A stretch of DNA of 64,000 bases from Lewinella sp. IMCC34183 (GCF_003390915.1 NZ_QMEM01000001.1:186001-250000), one strand, 5' to 3'. Counted from the first letter of the stretch, positions 43,058-53,365 are shown. Program-made: numbers and translations. The notes: a model not told the origin generated them from the letters alone.

Positions 43058-44536
43058 ATGATGACTTCCTCCCGTTTTAGCCGCCCCGCCGCGGTATTGC
43101 TGCTGTGGGTTCTGGTGATTGGCTGTGCCGAGAGTCAGGGTCCGGCCCCCGTGACCAACTATCCCGATTTCCCCTTCGCGGCGGTGGAGACTTCCGTTGA
43201 CCGGTACCGGGAAGAAAGCCTCACCACCCGCCGCTTCAAGCCGGCGGACCTGGCCCCGCTGTACGCCGCCCTGGGTGGGGGCTTTGGGGTAGACACCGCC
43301 GGTACGTCCGTAGAGGGGCGGGCCATTCACCGGGTGCAGTGGGGCAGCGGGCCCACCGAGGTACTGCTGTGGTCGCAGATGCACGGCGACGAGCCCACGG
43401 CAACGGCGGCGCTGTTCGACCTGTTTCACTGGCTGGCGGGCCGGGACGACGGACTGGATTCCCTCCGGGCCACGCTCCGTGAGTCGCTGCACCTCACCTT
43501 CATCCCCATGCTCAACCCCGACGGGGCAAACCGCTACGAGCGCCGTAACGCCCTGGGCATCGACCTCAACCGCGACGCGCTGCACCTGACCAGCCCGGAG
43601 GCGCGCGTCCTCAAGGGGGAGCGGGATCGCCTGCAGGCCGACTGGGGATTCAATCTCCACGATCAGGGCATTTACTACTCTGCCGGCTTCCCCGGCGAGA
43701 AAGGCTGCGTGATCTCCATCCTGGCGCCGGCTTTCGACTGGGAGAAATCCATGAGCCAAAAGCGCACCGACGCCGCCCAGCTGATCGCCCTGCTCAACGA
43801 CCGCTGGCAGGAGGCCGTGCCCGGGCAGATCGGCCGCTACAACGACGACTTCGAGCCCCGCGCCTTCGGCGATAACCTGCAAAAGTGGGGCACCCGCACG
43901 GTGCTCATCGAGTCGGGCGGCTACCCCGGCGACCCCGAGAAACAGGAGATCCGCCGCCTGAACGTCCTCGGGCTCATCAACGGCCTGCACGCCATCGCAA
44001 CGGGGCGCTTCGAACAGTATTCGGTAGCGGACTACCTGGAAATTCCGGAAAACGAGAGCAACGGCATGCACGCGCTGATCCTGGAGAACGCCCGCGTGGA
44101 GCGCCCCGAGGGCAGCTTCGTGCTCGACATCGGCTTCCGCATCGCCGAGCGTACGCTGCCGCCCGACAATCGCCGCTACACCTCCTCGGCCTACATCAGC
44201 GACTTGGGCGACCTGTCGACCTTCGGTGCCTTCGAACGGGTGGACCTGGACAGTTTCCGCGTGGTCCCCGGAAGAGTGTATCCTACCGCGTTGGGAGCGA
44301 ACGCGATCCGCGACCTCGACCCCACGGCTCTCTACCGCGACGGCTACACCGCCGTCAAGGCCACAACTATCCTACCCGACCCGCCACCAACGGAGGTACT
44401 GCGGGTGCTCACCCCTTCCGGTAGCATTTCCCGCGACATCGACGTTGGAAATCCGGCCGACCTACTAATCTACGATGGGGCGGACCGGCTGGTGATGGCG
44501 GTAATTAACGGACGGCTGCGGCGACTTGGTCAGTGA
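43058..44536 (+). CDS. M14 family zinc carboxypeptidase, lipoprotein
   Basis: 492 residues with a lipoprotein signal (V-I-G-C, Cys at about 23). Zinc ligands follow the M14 pattern: Q-M-H-G-D-E-P-T (His and Glu) at about 110-117 and N-L-H-D-Q-G (His) at about 200-205, with the catalytic Glu in V-L-I-E-S-G-G-Y near 285. The C-terminal about 150 residues form an additional amidohydrolase-like or beta-rich part (G-N-P-A-D-L-L-I-Y-D). Cell-surface position suggests it trims peptides or muropeptides. It starts at the very next base after the DUF1080 stop, so the two are translated from one message. Confidence 0.88.
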   Translation: MMTSSRFSRPAAVLLLWVLVIGCAESQGPAPVTNYPDFPFAAVETSVDRYREESLTTRRFKPADLAPLYAALGGGFGVDTAGTSVEGRAIHRVQWGSGPTEVLLWSQMHGDEPTATAALFDLFHWLAGRDDGLDSLRATLRESLHLTFIPMLNPDGANRYERRNALGIDLNRDALHLTSPEARVLKGERDRLQADWGFNLHDQGIYYSAGFPGEKGCVISILAPAFDWEKSMSQKRTDAAQLIALLNDRWQEAVPGQIGRYNDDFEPRAFGDNLQKWGTRTVLIESGGYPGDPEKQEIRRLNVLGLINGLHAIATGRFEQYSVADYLEIPENESNGMHALILENARVERPEGSFVLDIGFRIAERTLPPDNRRYTSSAYISDLGDLSTFGAFERVDLDSFRVVPGRVYPTALGANAIRDLDPTALYRDGYTAVKATTILPDPPPTEVLRVLTPSGSISRDIDVGNPADLLIYDGADRLVMAVINGRLRRLGQ

Positions 44537-44879
44537 TCCGGCGCACCGTCAGGTTGGCTTCGGCTAGGTCGTAAAAACCGGAGGGAAACGCCACACCAGG
44601 TAACTGCCAGACCCGCAATCGTTTGCATCAATCGCATATCTTAACCGAGACCCGGACGGGCGGGCGCCGGGAGACTGTCCGTTGGACAACCGATGTAATT
44701 TGCGCTGAGATTGCCGACCGGGGAGATATGTAATTCAGAATTTTGGCTACATTCGTCTTGTAACTACCTACCATTGTACTGCCGCCTGCGCTACGACCGG
44801 TGTGGTATTTTGCTTTAGACTCACGATCATGTAACCCATCCCCTCATCCAGGGGTCCGCATCATGCAAACTAGTATATT
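44537..44879. other. Upstream region of susC
   Basis: About 340 bases with no gene. A TATTTTG box at 44806-44812 is the best -7 promoter candidate, with no convincing -33 element. A T-rich, C-poor strip sits at 44700-44830. The long untranslated leader is typical of SusC genes. Confidence 0.4.
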
Positions 44880-47800
44880 ATGAACAGACGTTACGTAATG
44901 CTCAGAACCGGCCTCAGCGCGCTGGCCGTTCTGTTCACGCTATCCCTCAGCGCGCAGCTAAAAACCATCACGGGTACCCTCACCGATGAGGGTACCGGCG
45001 ATCCACTCATCGGGGCCAGTGTACTCGTAAAGGGCACTACCCGCGGAACCGTGACCGACATCGACGGCTATTACAGCGTTGAGGCCTCTCCCGAGGAAAC
45101 GCTCGTAATCTCCTACACCGGGTACGGCACCAAAGAGGTCCCCATCGGGGAGAACGACGTCATCTCCCTCAGCCTGTCGAGCGGCGAGCTTCTGGACGAG
45201 GTGGTGGTAGTAGCCTACGGCAAACAAAAGAAGGCCACCGTTACGGGCGCCGTAGTATCGGTTTCCGGCGGGCAGCTCGAAGAGTCGCCCTCGGTCAACC
45301 TGGGTGCCTCGCTCGCCGGCCGTCTGCCGGGGGTCGTGGTCATTCAGAGCAGCGGTGAGCCGGGATCCGACAACGCCTCCATCAATATCCGTGGCCAGAA
45401 TACGCTGGGCAACAGCAGTCCGCTGATCGTCATCGACGGCGTCCCGGACCGGGCCGGTGGACTGGCCCGCCTCAACCCCCAGGACATCGAGTCCATCTCC
45501 GTACTCAAGGACGCCTCGGCGGCCATTTACGGGGCCCGCGCCGCCAACGGTGCCATCCTCATTACCACGAAGCGGGGCACCACGGGCAAGCCTTCGGTGA
45601 GCTACGACTTCAATCAGGGGTGGGCCCAGCCAACCGTCATCCCCGACATGGCCAACGCCTCGGAGTACGGTCGGATCATCAACGAACTTCAGATCTACCA
45701 GTCCGGTGTTCCGGTCGACGAGTGGGGAGACGCCTGGAACGCCCTGGAGGAGACCGGCGTGTACGTTTCCCCGACCGACGGCGTCAATCCGATCAATGCC
45801 ACCCACTCCCCGGAAGACCTTCGGCTATACGAAGACGGCTCCGACCCGTGGGGGCACCCCGACACCGACTGGTTCGACGATGCGTTCAAGACCTGGGCCC
45901 CCCAGGGTCGCCATACCCTGCAGGTCGATGGCGGAACCGACAACGTTCGCTACCTGGCCTCCCTGGGTCATACCACCCAGGATGCCTTCTACAAGAACTC
46001 GGCCACCAATTACAAGCAGTACGACATGCGCATCAACCTGGATGCGGACGTGAACGACTACATCACCACCAGCGTCGGCGTACTGCTCCGCCGGGAAAAC
46101 CGGAACTTCCCCACGGAGAGTGCCGGATCCATCTTTCGGATGCTGATGCGTGGTAAGCCCTTCGAACACGAGGTGTGGCCCAACGGCCTGCCCGGCCCCG
46201 ACATCGAGAACGGGCAGAACCCCTACGTAATCACCACGAACGCAACGGGCTACGACAAGGACATCCGCGACTTCGTCCAGACCAACGGTAGCCTCACCCT
46301 GTCGCAGCCCTGGGTTGACGGCCTTGCCCTCACCCTGTCCGCCGCCCTTGACCAGCAGGTCAACAGTCGCAAGGTCTGGCAAACGCCCTGGACACTGTAC
46401 AGCTGGGACGGACAGTCCTACGACAACGAGGGCGTGCCCGCACTGGAGGGCGCCATCCGGTCCAACTTCAAGGATCCGCGCCTCTTTCAGTCCGACGAAC
46501 GCATCCTCAACACGAACCTCTCCGCCCGCCTCAACTACGACGTGGAGCTGCCCGGCGAACACTCCCTCGGACTGATGGCCGGTGTGACCCGTGAAACCTT
46601 CGACGGTACGAACTTCAACGCCTTCCGCCGCAACTACATCTCCACCGCAGTCGATCAGCTCTTTGCCGGCGGTAACCTGAACATGAATACCGGCGGCTCG
46701 GGGTATAATCGCGCCCGTCTCGGCTACTACGGCCGGGTGCAGTACGATTACAAGGACAAGTACCTCGCCGAGTTCATCTGGCGCTACGACGGCTCCTACA
46801 TCTTCCCCGAGGAAGATCGCTTCGGGTTCTTCCCCGGCATCCTGCTCGGCTGGACCGCGAGTAACGAAGAGTTCTTCAACGTTTCCGGTATTGACTTCCT
46901 GAAGGTGCGCGCAAGCTACGGTCAGATGGGCAACGACCAGGTATTCTTTAACGGCTCACTGCAGGAATACGCTTTCCTCTCTACCTACGGCTTCGGCAAC
47001 TTCCCGATCGGTGGGGCCAACGTCACCACCCTCCGGGAGCAGTTGCTGGCCAACCCCAGTTTTACCTGGGAACGTGCCAATAACTACAACGTGGGCGTAG
47101 ATGCCGTTCTGTTCAACAACCGCGTGGACGTTACCCTGGAAGCCTTCCGCAACCTGCGTACCCAGATCCTCATCCAGCAAACCGGTTCCACTCCCTCGTC
47201 CTCGGGCATCAGCAGCCTGCTGCCCCCCGTCAATGCCGGCGAAGTAGAGAACCGGGGCTTCGAGTTCAACCTCGGCTACAATGGCAACGCCAACAACGCC
47301 CTGCAGTACCGCTTCGGTATCAACGGCGGCTATGCCAAGAACAAGGTGATCTTTCTGGACGAGATCAGCGGTGCCCCCGACTACCAACTGCAGGAGGGTA
47401 AGCCCATCGGCGCCTACCTCGTGTACGAGTCCGACGGCGTGTTCATCGACCAGCAGGACATCAACAACACCGAGCTTAACTACTCCGCCGTGACCAATAA
47501 CCTGCGCCCCGGCGACATGAAGTTCGTCGACCAGAACGGCGACGGCATCATCAACGGCGACGACCAGGTACGCATCGACGATAATGGTACCCCGACCTTC
47601 AACTTCGGCGCCAATTTCCGGGCCAGCTACGGTGGCTTCGACCTGAATATGCTCCTGCAGGGTGCCACGGGTTCCTCGCTGCGGGTACAGACGGAATCCG
47701 GCACCATCGGCAACTTCCTGAAGTACCAATACGACAACCGGTGGAGCATCGCCAATCCGAGCAGCGAGCATCCGCGGCTGGCCGAGCGGGGCAATACCTA

Positions 47801-48065
47801 CTACACCGGGGGTAACTACGGCAACAACACGTACTGGCTCTTCAGCAAGGACTACGTTCGCCTGAAGACCATCGAGGTAGGCTATACCCTCCCCACCGTC
47901 CTCACCGAGCGGGTCCGCCTGAGCCGGGTCCGTGCCTACCTGAGCGCGTTCAACCTGTTCACCATCGACAGCCTGAACTTCTTCGATCCCGAGAGCACCA
48001 ACAGCAGCGGCCAGTACTACCCCCAGTCGCGCGTGCTCAACTTCGGCCTCAACATCACCCTTTAA
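44880..48065 (+). CDS. SusC/RagA-type TonB-linked outer-membrane importer
   Basis: 1061 residues, normal for SusC. Signal peptide ending L-S-A-Q (about 26), carboxypeptidase-like domain (I-T-G-T-L-T-D-E-G-T-G-D-P-L-I-G-A), the SusC box D-E-V-V-V-V-A-Y-G, plug with L-I-V-I-D-G-V-P and I-S-V-L-K-D-A-S-A-A-I-Y-G, then the beta-barrel ending N-F-G-L-N-I-T-L. It imports oligosaccharide or peptide fragments with the SusD partner that follows after 2 bases. The ligand is not visible. Neighbouring M14 and DUF1080 lipoproteins may prepare the substrate. Confidence 0.95.
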   Translation: MNRRYVMLRTGLSALAVLFTLSLSAQLKTITGTLTDEGTGDPLIGASVLVKGTTRGTVTDIDGYYSVEASPEETLVISYTGYGTKEVPIGENDVISLSLSSGELLDEVVVVAYGKQKKATVTGAVVSVSGGQLEESPSVNLGASLAGRLPGVVVIQSSGEPGSDNASINIRGQNTLGNSSPLIVIDGVPDRAGGLARLNPQDIESISVLKDASAAIYGARAANGAILITTKRGTTGKPSVSYDFNQGWAQPTVIPDMANASEYGRIINELQIYQSGVPVDEWGDAWNALEETGVYVSPTDGVNPINATHSPEDLRLYEDGSDPWGHPDTDWFDDAFKTWAPQGRHTLQVDGGTDNVRYLASLGHTTQDAFYKNSATNYKQYDMRINLDADVNDYITTSVGVLLRRENRNFPTESAGSIFRMLMRGKPFEHEVWPNGLPGPDIENGQNPYVITTNATGYDKDIRDFVQTNGSLTLSQPWVDGLALTLSAALDQQVNSRKVWQTPWTLYSWDGQSYDNEGVPALEGAIRSNFKDPRLFQSDERILNTNLSARLNYDVELPGEHSLGLMAGVTRETFDGTNFNAFRRNYISTAVDQLFAGGNLNMNTGGSGYNRARLGYYGRVQYDYKDKYLAEFIWRYDGSYIFPEEDRFGFFPGILLGWTASNEEFFNVSGIDFLKVRASYGQMGNDQVFFNGSLQEYAFLSTYGFGNFPIGGANVTTLREQLLANPSFTWERANNYNVGVDAVLFNNRVDVTLEAFRNLRTQILIQQTGSTPSSSGISSLLPPVNAGEVENRGFEFNLGYNGNANNALQYRFGINGGYAKNKVIFLDEISGAPDYQLQEGKPIGAYLVYESDGVFIDQQDINNTELNYSAVTNNLRPGDMKFVDQNGDGIINGDDQVRIDDNGTPTFNFGANFRASYGGFDLNMLLQGATGSSLRVQTESGTIGNFLKYQYDNRWSIANPSSEHPRLAERGNTYYTGGNYGNNTYWLFSKDYVRLKTIEVGYTLPTVLTERVRLSRVRAYLSAFNLFTIDSLNFFDPESTNSSGQYYPQSRVLNFGLNITL

Positions 48066-48067
48066 TC

Positions 48068-49975
48068 ATGCACATCCAACCGACCATGTCAATCTTATAT
48101 ACGACCGGTTACCGCTTGTTGACGGTGGTGGCAGCCTCCTGCGTACTGCTGTTCTCAGCGTGTAACGACGATTTCCTGAATACCGAGCCGCTAAACAGTA
48201 TTTCCAGCCAGGCCACCTGGGGCGACGGACCGCTTTCCGAGGCCTTCGTGTTCAATGTCTACGCCTTTCTCGGCCGCGGTGGGTTTGACGAGCAGATGCT
48301 CGCCAGCCTGACCGACGAGGCCCTCTTCACCCACCCCGGACGTCGCATTGACATCTTCAACGAGGGCAACGAGGCACCGGACAACATCGCGTGGACCAAC
48401 TATACCTACAACTACGGCAATATGTACTCCGCCATCCGGCAGGCCAACATTGCGCTGCAGGAACTGCCTACCTCCACGTTTCAGGACGACAACCTCCGCG
48501 ACCGCCTGATGGGCGAGGCCCACTTCCTGCGGGCGTACTACTACCACCAGCTGGCGCGCTTCTACGGAGGCGTACCGATCATCCGTGAACCCTACGGACT
48601 GAACGAGGACTACTCGATCGCCCGTTCGAGCTGGGAGGAGACCGTGAACTTCATCCTCGAGGACCTGGATCAGGCCATGACCCTGCTGGAAGGCAAAGCC
48701 ACCGCCCGCGGTCGTGCCTCTACCCTGTCCGCCATGGCCCTGAAGGCCCGCGTACTGCTGTACGCCGCCTCCGACCAGTACAACGCGGAGAAACTGCGCG
48801 CCGCCGCTCCGGCGATGGCCAATTACTCCGACATCGGCCTCGTAGCCTACACCTCCGGCGATCAGCAAGCCCGCTGGCGCGCCGCACGCGACGCGGCCCT
48901 GGCCGTTATGGACGCTACCAACGGATACAAGCTCGACCTGACGGCCCCCGTGTCGCCCGAAGAGGGAACCCTGAATACCGTTTCCATCGCCATGGGCGGC
49001 GGTAGCGCCGCCCCCGGCGTCGACGCCCTGGGCGCCAGTGAGCTCATCTTCGAGCGCTCCGTGGCGAGCACCTACAATGAGACGCTCTTCGGCATGTTCA
49101 ACGGCCCCAACGGCTACCACAACTGGGCGGGTAACACCCCGATCGGTGCCCTAGTCGACGACTTCGAAATGATGGACGGTACGCCCTTCGACTGGGACGA
49201 CGAGGAGCAGGCCACAAACCCCTACGAGAACCGCGACCCCCGCTTCTACGCCAACATCCTCTACGACGGTGCCGAGTGGAAACCCCGGCCCGCCGACGTC
49301 GCCGGACGGGACCCCTACGGAGAGATCCAGACGGGTGCCTACGATTCCGGCAACCAGAACGATGCCGGCGAGACCATCTACATCGCCGGTCTCGATACGC
49401 GGGAATCCTCGGTAGAGGACTGGAACGGCAGCCGTACCCACTACTACACCCGTAAGTTCGCCAACCCCGATCCCGCTATCCTGGACAACCTGTCGAGCTT
49501 CAACACCGTGCCCTGGCCTTTCATCCGCTACACCGAAATGGTCCTCAACTACATCGAGGCCAGCATGGAGCTCGGCGAGGAAGATGAGGCGCGGGCGTGG
49601 CTCAATCGGATCCGCTACCGCGCGGGCATGCCGGAAATCACCGAGACCGGCGATGACCTGATGGACCGCTACCGCAACGAGCGCCGCCTGGAGCTGGCCT
49701 TCGAGGAGCACCGCTACCACGACGTACGCCGCTGGCTGATCGCCGAGGAAACCCAGGGCCGCCCCCTGCGGGGCGTCGACGTAACCGCCGATCTGCTCCC
49801 CGGCAAGACCGCCCACGAGCCTTACTACTACGATCCGGAAACCTACGAGTACACCTACCGGCCCGTCAACGTACCGGAAGAAAACCGTATGTGGAACGAC
49901 AAGATGTTCTACCGGCCCATCCCGCGGGGTGAGATCAACCGGAACGAGTTACTCATCCAGAATCCCGGTTACTAA
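48068..49975 (+). CDS. SusD/RagB-type surface nutrient-binding lipoprotein
   Basis: 635 residues. Lipoprotein signal with S-A-C-N-D-D-F-L-N (lipobox about residue 31). SusD landmarks: the TPR-like helical N-terminal part with L-M-G-E-A-H-F-L-R-A-Y-Y-Y-H-Q-L and the C-terminal W-x-x-Y-R-N-E-R-R-L-E-L-A-F-E-E-H-R-Y-like closing motif (Y-R-N-E-R-R-L-E-L-A-F-E-E-H). It forms the lid of the SusC channel and captures the substrate at the cell surface. It follows SusC by 2 bases; a strong terminator lies just downstream. Confidence 0.95.
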   Translation: MHIQPTMSILYTTGYRLLTVVAASCVLLFSACNDDFLNTEPLNSISSQATWGDGPLSEAFVFNVYAFLGRGGFDEQMLASLTDEALFTHPGRRIDIFNEGNEAPDNIAWTNYTYNYGNMYSAIRQANIALQELPTSTFQDDNLRDRLMGEAHFLRAYYYHQLARFYGGVPIIREPYGLNEDYSIARSSWEETVNFILEDLDQAMTLLEGKATARGRASTLSAMALKARVLLYAASDQYNAEKLRAAAPAMANYSDIGLVAYTSGDQQARWRAARDAALAVMDATNGYKLDLTAPVSPEEGTLNTVSIAMGGGSAAPGVDALGASELIFERSVASTYNETLFGMFNGPNGYHNWAGNTPIGALVDDFEMMDGTPFDWDDEEQATNPYENRDPRFYANILYDGAEWKPRPADVAGRDPYGEIQTGAYDSGNQNDAGETIYIAGLDTRESSVEDWNGSRTHYYTRKFANPDPAILDNLSSFNTVPWPFIRYTEMVLNYIEASMELGEEDEARAWLNRIRYRAGMPEITETGDDLMDRYRNERRLELAFEEHRYHDVRRWLIAEETQGRPLRGVDVTADLLPGKTAHEPYYYDPETYEYTYRPVNVPEENRMWNDKMFYRPIPRGEINRNELLIQNPGY

Positions 49976-49993
49976 GTAATCCGGCTTACAACC

Positions 49994-50035
49994 AAGGTCC
50001 GTTTTCGTCGCTGACGGGAACGGACCTTTTCTTTT
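49994..50035 (+). terminator. Rho-independent terminator after susD
   Basis: AAGGTCCGTT (49994-50003) pairs with AACGGACCTT (50019-50028), a perfect 10-bp stem, followed by TTCTTTT. It ends the SusC-SusD transcript, so the FG-GAP gene downstream needs its own promoter. Confidence 0.85.
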
Positions 50036-50050
50036 GAATTCCCCCCGCTT

Positions 50051-50058
50051 TATCTTTC
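50051..50058 (+). promoter_or_regulatory. TATCTTTC box just before the FG-GAP gene
   Basis: Resembles the Bacteroidota -7 element TAnnTTTG, ending 4 bases before the ATG at 50063. A transcript from here would be almost leaderless. No -33 element is evident. Confidence 0.45.
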
Positions 50059-50062
50059 GTCC

Positions 50063-53000
50063 ATGCGCCCACTTTCCCTGCTCTTCCTGCCCGCACTGCT
50101 CGCTACGTGCCTGACCGGGTGCGGAGAGGGGGACCGATCCGCACCCGCGGAGCAGACCGCGCGCTTTGCCCTGGTGCCACCGGAAGCAAGCGGCGTCACC
50201 TTCTCCAATACGCTGACCGAAGGTCCCAACACCAATGTACTCATGTACGAGTACTTCTACAACGGTGGCGGCGTAGCGGCGGCGGACTTCAACCAGGATG
50301 GGCTGACCGACCTCTACTTTACCTCCAGCATGGGCGACAACCGGCTCTACCTCAACGAAGGCGACTGGAAGTTTCGCAACGTGACCGACGCAAGCCAGGC
50401 AGGTGGGCGCTCCGGTCCCTGGAAAACGGGCGTAGCCGTGGCCGACGTCAACGCCGATGGCCTGCCCGACCTTTACCTTTCCTACTCGGGTATGCTCCCC
50501 CCGGAGAAGCGGCGCAATCAGCTGTTCATCAACCAGGGCGCCGGTCCCGACGGCGTACCGGTATTCAACGAGGAAGCAGCACGCTACGGCCTCGACCTGA
50601 TGGCCTTCACCAACCAGGCCTACTTTTTTGACTACGACCAGGACGGCGACCTCGATGCTCTCCTGCTCAACCACAATCCCAAATCGCTGCCCATCCTGAA
50701 CGTGGAGAAAACCCGTCAGCTGCTGGCCACCCCCGATCCGGACCGGGGCCTCCGATTGATGCGGAACGACGGCGGGCGGTTCACCGACGTCACGGAGGCG
50801 GCTGGCATCAACGGCTCGGCCCTCAGTTACGGCCTGGGGGTAGCCTTGAGCGATCTGAATGGCGATGGCCTCACGGACGTGTACGTCTCCAACGACTACG
50901 AGGTACCCGACTACCTCTACTACAACAACGGCGACGGCACCTTTACGGACCGGCTCGCGGAGCAGATGGGCCACACGAGCCATTTCTCCATGGGCAGCGA
51001 CGTGGCCGACATCAACAACGACGGCCATCCGGACCTGTTCAGCCTGGATATGCTCCCCGCCGACAACCGGCGCCGCAAGCTGCTCATGGCCGACGACAAC
51101 CGGTCCAAGCACGAACTTAACCGCGCCAGCGGCTGGCAGGAACAGAACATGCGCAACATGCTCCAGCTCAACCGCGGCAACGGCACCTTCGCCGAGATCG
51201 GCCAACTGGCCGGCGTGGCCGCTACGGACTGGAGCTGGTCGGCCCTGCTCGCCGACCTGGACAACGATGGCTACAAGGACCTGCACGTCACCAACGGCTA
51301 CGTCCGGGACTACACCAATATGGACTTCATCAAATACATGGAGGACTTCGTGGCCGCCCGGGGCCGGCTGCAGCGTACCGACGTCCGGGAGCTCGTCAAT
51401 GAGATGCCCGCCTCCGACGTATCGAACTTCGTTTTCCGGAACGGAGGGAACCTGCGCTTTCAGGACGTGACGCGCGAATGGGGGCTGGAGCGGCCCTCCA
51501 ACAGCAACGGGGCCGTGACCGTCGACCTGGACAACGACGGGGACCTCGACCTCGTCACCAACAACCTAAACCAGCCTGCTTTCCTCTACCGCAACGACAG
51601 CCCCGCCGGAGCCAACCACTACCTGCAGGTCGAATTGCGGGGGCCGGACGGGAATCCGGCGGGGATCGGAGCCAGCGTCACCATCAACGGGGACAGCACC
51701 ACGCAGCTCCAGGAGCTTTTCCCCAACCGCGGCTTCCTGAGCAGCGGGCCTTTCGTGCTGCACTTCGGGCTCGGGGCGCGGACGCAGGTGCGGGGGCTTA
51801 CCGTACGCTGGCCGGACGGTCGGGTAGAGCAATTCAGCGACGTACCAGCCGATCAGCGATTTCTGGTGGAGCACCGCAATGCTGCCCCCTCCGTAGCACG
51901 GCAAAAGATAGCGGAAGCTCCCCTCCTCATGGAAGCGGACGGGGATATCGTATACCGGGACCCCGTCGACGATGTCCGGGACTTCGATCGCCAACCCCTG
52001 CTGCCCCGGCAACTTTCGCACTCCGGCCCGGTCATGGCCACGGGCGACCTCAACGGGGACGGGTTAGCGGACCTGCTGATCGGAGGAAATCAGACGTCTG
52101 CGCTACAGTTGTTCCTCACCCGTGCGGGCGGCGGGTTTGCCCCTCCGCGGTCGATCGACCTGCCGGGAAGCGGTAGCTACCGCGTGACGGACCTCGCCAT
52201 CACGGATCTCGACGGCGATGACCAACCGGACGTTTACGTAGCCCGGGGCGGGTACCATCAGCTCACCTCCGAAAGCGACCAGCTGAAGGACGTGTTGCTG
52301 CACAATGCGGGCGCGGGAAAGCTGGAGCCGGGCACACTTCCAGCTTCGCCCACCGCTACGGGTTGCGTAGCTGCCGGTCAAACCCCGGACGGTGCGGTCG
52401 TCTTCGTAGGTGGACAAGCCGTTCCGGGTCGCTACCCCGAGGTAGTGCCCAGCTATCTCCTCCGGTTCGGTAAGAATGCCGCTCCGGAACGACTTCCGGT
52501 GGAGCTTCCGGGGGGGATTCCGACGGATGCTACCTGGAGCGACCTCGACGGCGACGGCCAGCAGGAACTGATCGTGGTCGGCCGCTGGATGCCCCTGACC
52601 GTGCTGGCCTGGGAGGGAGGCACGCTTAGCCGGGTCACGGAGCGCTACTTTTCCGATGTCCCGACCGGCTGGTACAACGTGGTCCACGTGGAGGACCTGA
52701 CGGGCGACGGGCGCCCCGATATCCTGGTGGGCAACGAGGGTGAAAACCAGCTCTTCAATGTATCCGAAGCCACTCCGGCCGAACTGTACGCGGCGGACCT
52801 GGACCGCAACGGAAGCGTGGATCCGATCCTTAGTTATTACAATCAGGGGGAGCAGGTTCCGGATCCCACCCGCGACGAATTGCTCGGCCAGCTCTCCGGT
52901 CAGCGGGTGCGCTTTCCGGACTACCGCAGCTACTCCGTGGTGACCACCGCCGATTTGCTGTCCCCCCTCGATCAGACGGGTACGCGCCTGCGCGCGACCG

Positions 53001-53365
53001 ATCTGGCGACCCGCCTTTATCTCCAGGGAGAGGACGGTACTTTTACATCCATGAGCCTGCCGGTAGAAGCCCAGTTTGCCCCGGTCCACGCCATCTTGTC
53101 GCTGGACGCCAACGACGACGGGCACCGCGACCTCATCCTGGCCGGAAATGAACTGCACCCCCGATTACGCTACGGCCCCTCCGACGCCAACCCCGGCCTG
53201 CTGCTGGCGGGCGACGGAACGGGCAACTTCACCTACGTGTCTCAGTCGCGCTCCGGTCTGGACCTGCGGGGAGCGGTTCGGGCGGCGGTCACTATAGACC
53301 GCAGGGTCTTCTTCGGGTCGGTAGGCGGAGCGGTAACGACCTATCAAATCGCTTCAGCCCGGTGA
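50063..53365 (+). CDS. FG-GAP/VCBS repeat lipoprotein with UnbV (ASPIC) domain
   Basis: 1100 residues. Lipoprotein signal with L-T-G-C (Cys about 20). Repeated calcium-type loops D-F-N-Q-D-G-L-T-D-L-Y, D-V-N-A-D-G-L-P-D-L-Y, D-L-D-N-D-G-Y-K-D-L-H and D-L-N-G-D-G-L-A-D-L-L mark a beta-propeller. An ASPIC/UnbV segment lies at about 525-600 (G-I-G-A-S-V-T-I, R-G-F-L-S-S-G, L-H-F-G-L-G). Proteins of this CRTAC1-like kind frequently accompany SusC/D loci and may bind polysaccharide or protein at the surface. It overlaps the convergent LRR gene by 12 bases at the end. Confidence 0.9.
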   Translation: MRPLSLLFLPALLATCLTGCGEGDRSAPAEQTARFALVPPEASGVTFSNTLTEGPNTNVLMYEYFYNGGGVAAADFNQDGLTDLYFTSSMGDNRLYLNEGDWKFRNVTDASQAGGRSGPWKTGVAVADVNADGLPDLYLSYSGMLPPEKRRNQLFINQGAGPDGVPVFNEEAARYGLDLMAFTNQAYFFDYDQDGDLDALLLNHNPKSLPILNVEKTRQLLATPDPDRGLRLMRNDGGRFTDVTEAAGINGSALSYGLGVALSDLNGDGLTDVYVSNDYEVPDYLYYNNGDGTFTDRLAEQMGHTSHFSMGSDVADINNDGHPDLFSLDMLPADNRRRKLLMADDNRSKHELNRASGWQEQNMRNMLQLNRGNGTFAEIGQLAGVAATDWSWSALLADLDNDGYKDLHVTNGYVRDYTNMDFIKYMEDFVAARGRLQRTDVRELVNEMPASDVSNFVFRNGGNLRFQDVTREWGLERPSNSNGAVTVDLDNDGDLDLVTNNLNQPAFLYRNDSPAGANHYLQVELRGPDGNPAGIGASVTINGDSTTQLQELFPNRGFLSSGPFVLHFGLGARTQVRGLTVRWPDGRVEQFSDVPADQRFLVEHRNAAPSVARQKIAEAPLLMEADGDIVYRDPVDDVRDFDRQPLLPRQLSHSGPVMATGDLNGDGLADLLIGGNQTSALQLFLTRAGGGFAPPRSIDLPGSGSYRVTDLAITDLDGDDQPDVYVARGGYHQLTSESDQLKDVLLHNAGAGKLEPGTLPASPTATGCVAAGQTPDGAVVFVGGQAVPGRYPEVVPSYLLRFGKNAAPERLPVELPGGIPTDATWSDLDGDGQQELIVVGRWMPLTVLAWEGGTLSRVTERYFSDVPTGWYNVVHVEDLTGDGRPDILVGNEGENQLFNVSEATPAELYAADLDRNGSVDPILSYYNQGEQVPDPTRDELLGQLSGQRVRFPDYRSYSVVTTADLLSPLDQTGTRLRATDLATRLYLQGEDGTFTSMSLPVEAQFAPVHAILSLDANDDGHRDLILAGNELHPRLRYGPSDANPGLLLAGDGTGNFTYVSQSRSGLDLRGAVRAAVTIDRRVFFGSVGGAVTTYQIASAR

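Noticed and set aside
49949-51286. Long minus-strand frame over the FG-GAP gene
   Set aside because: Arises from repeated D-x-D-G codons read backwards; no motif.
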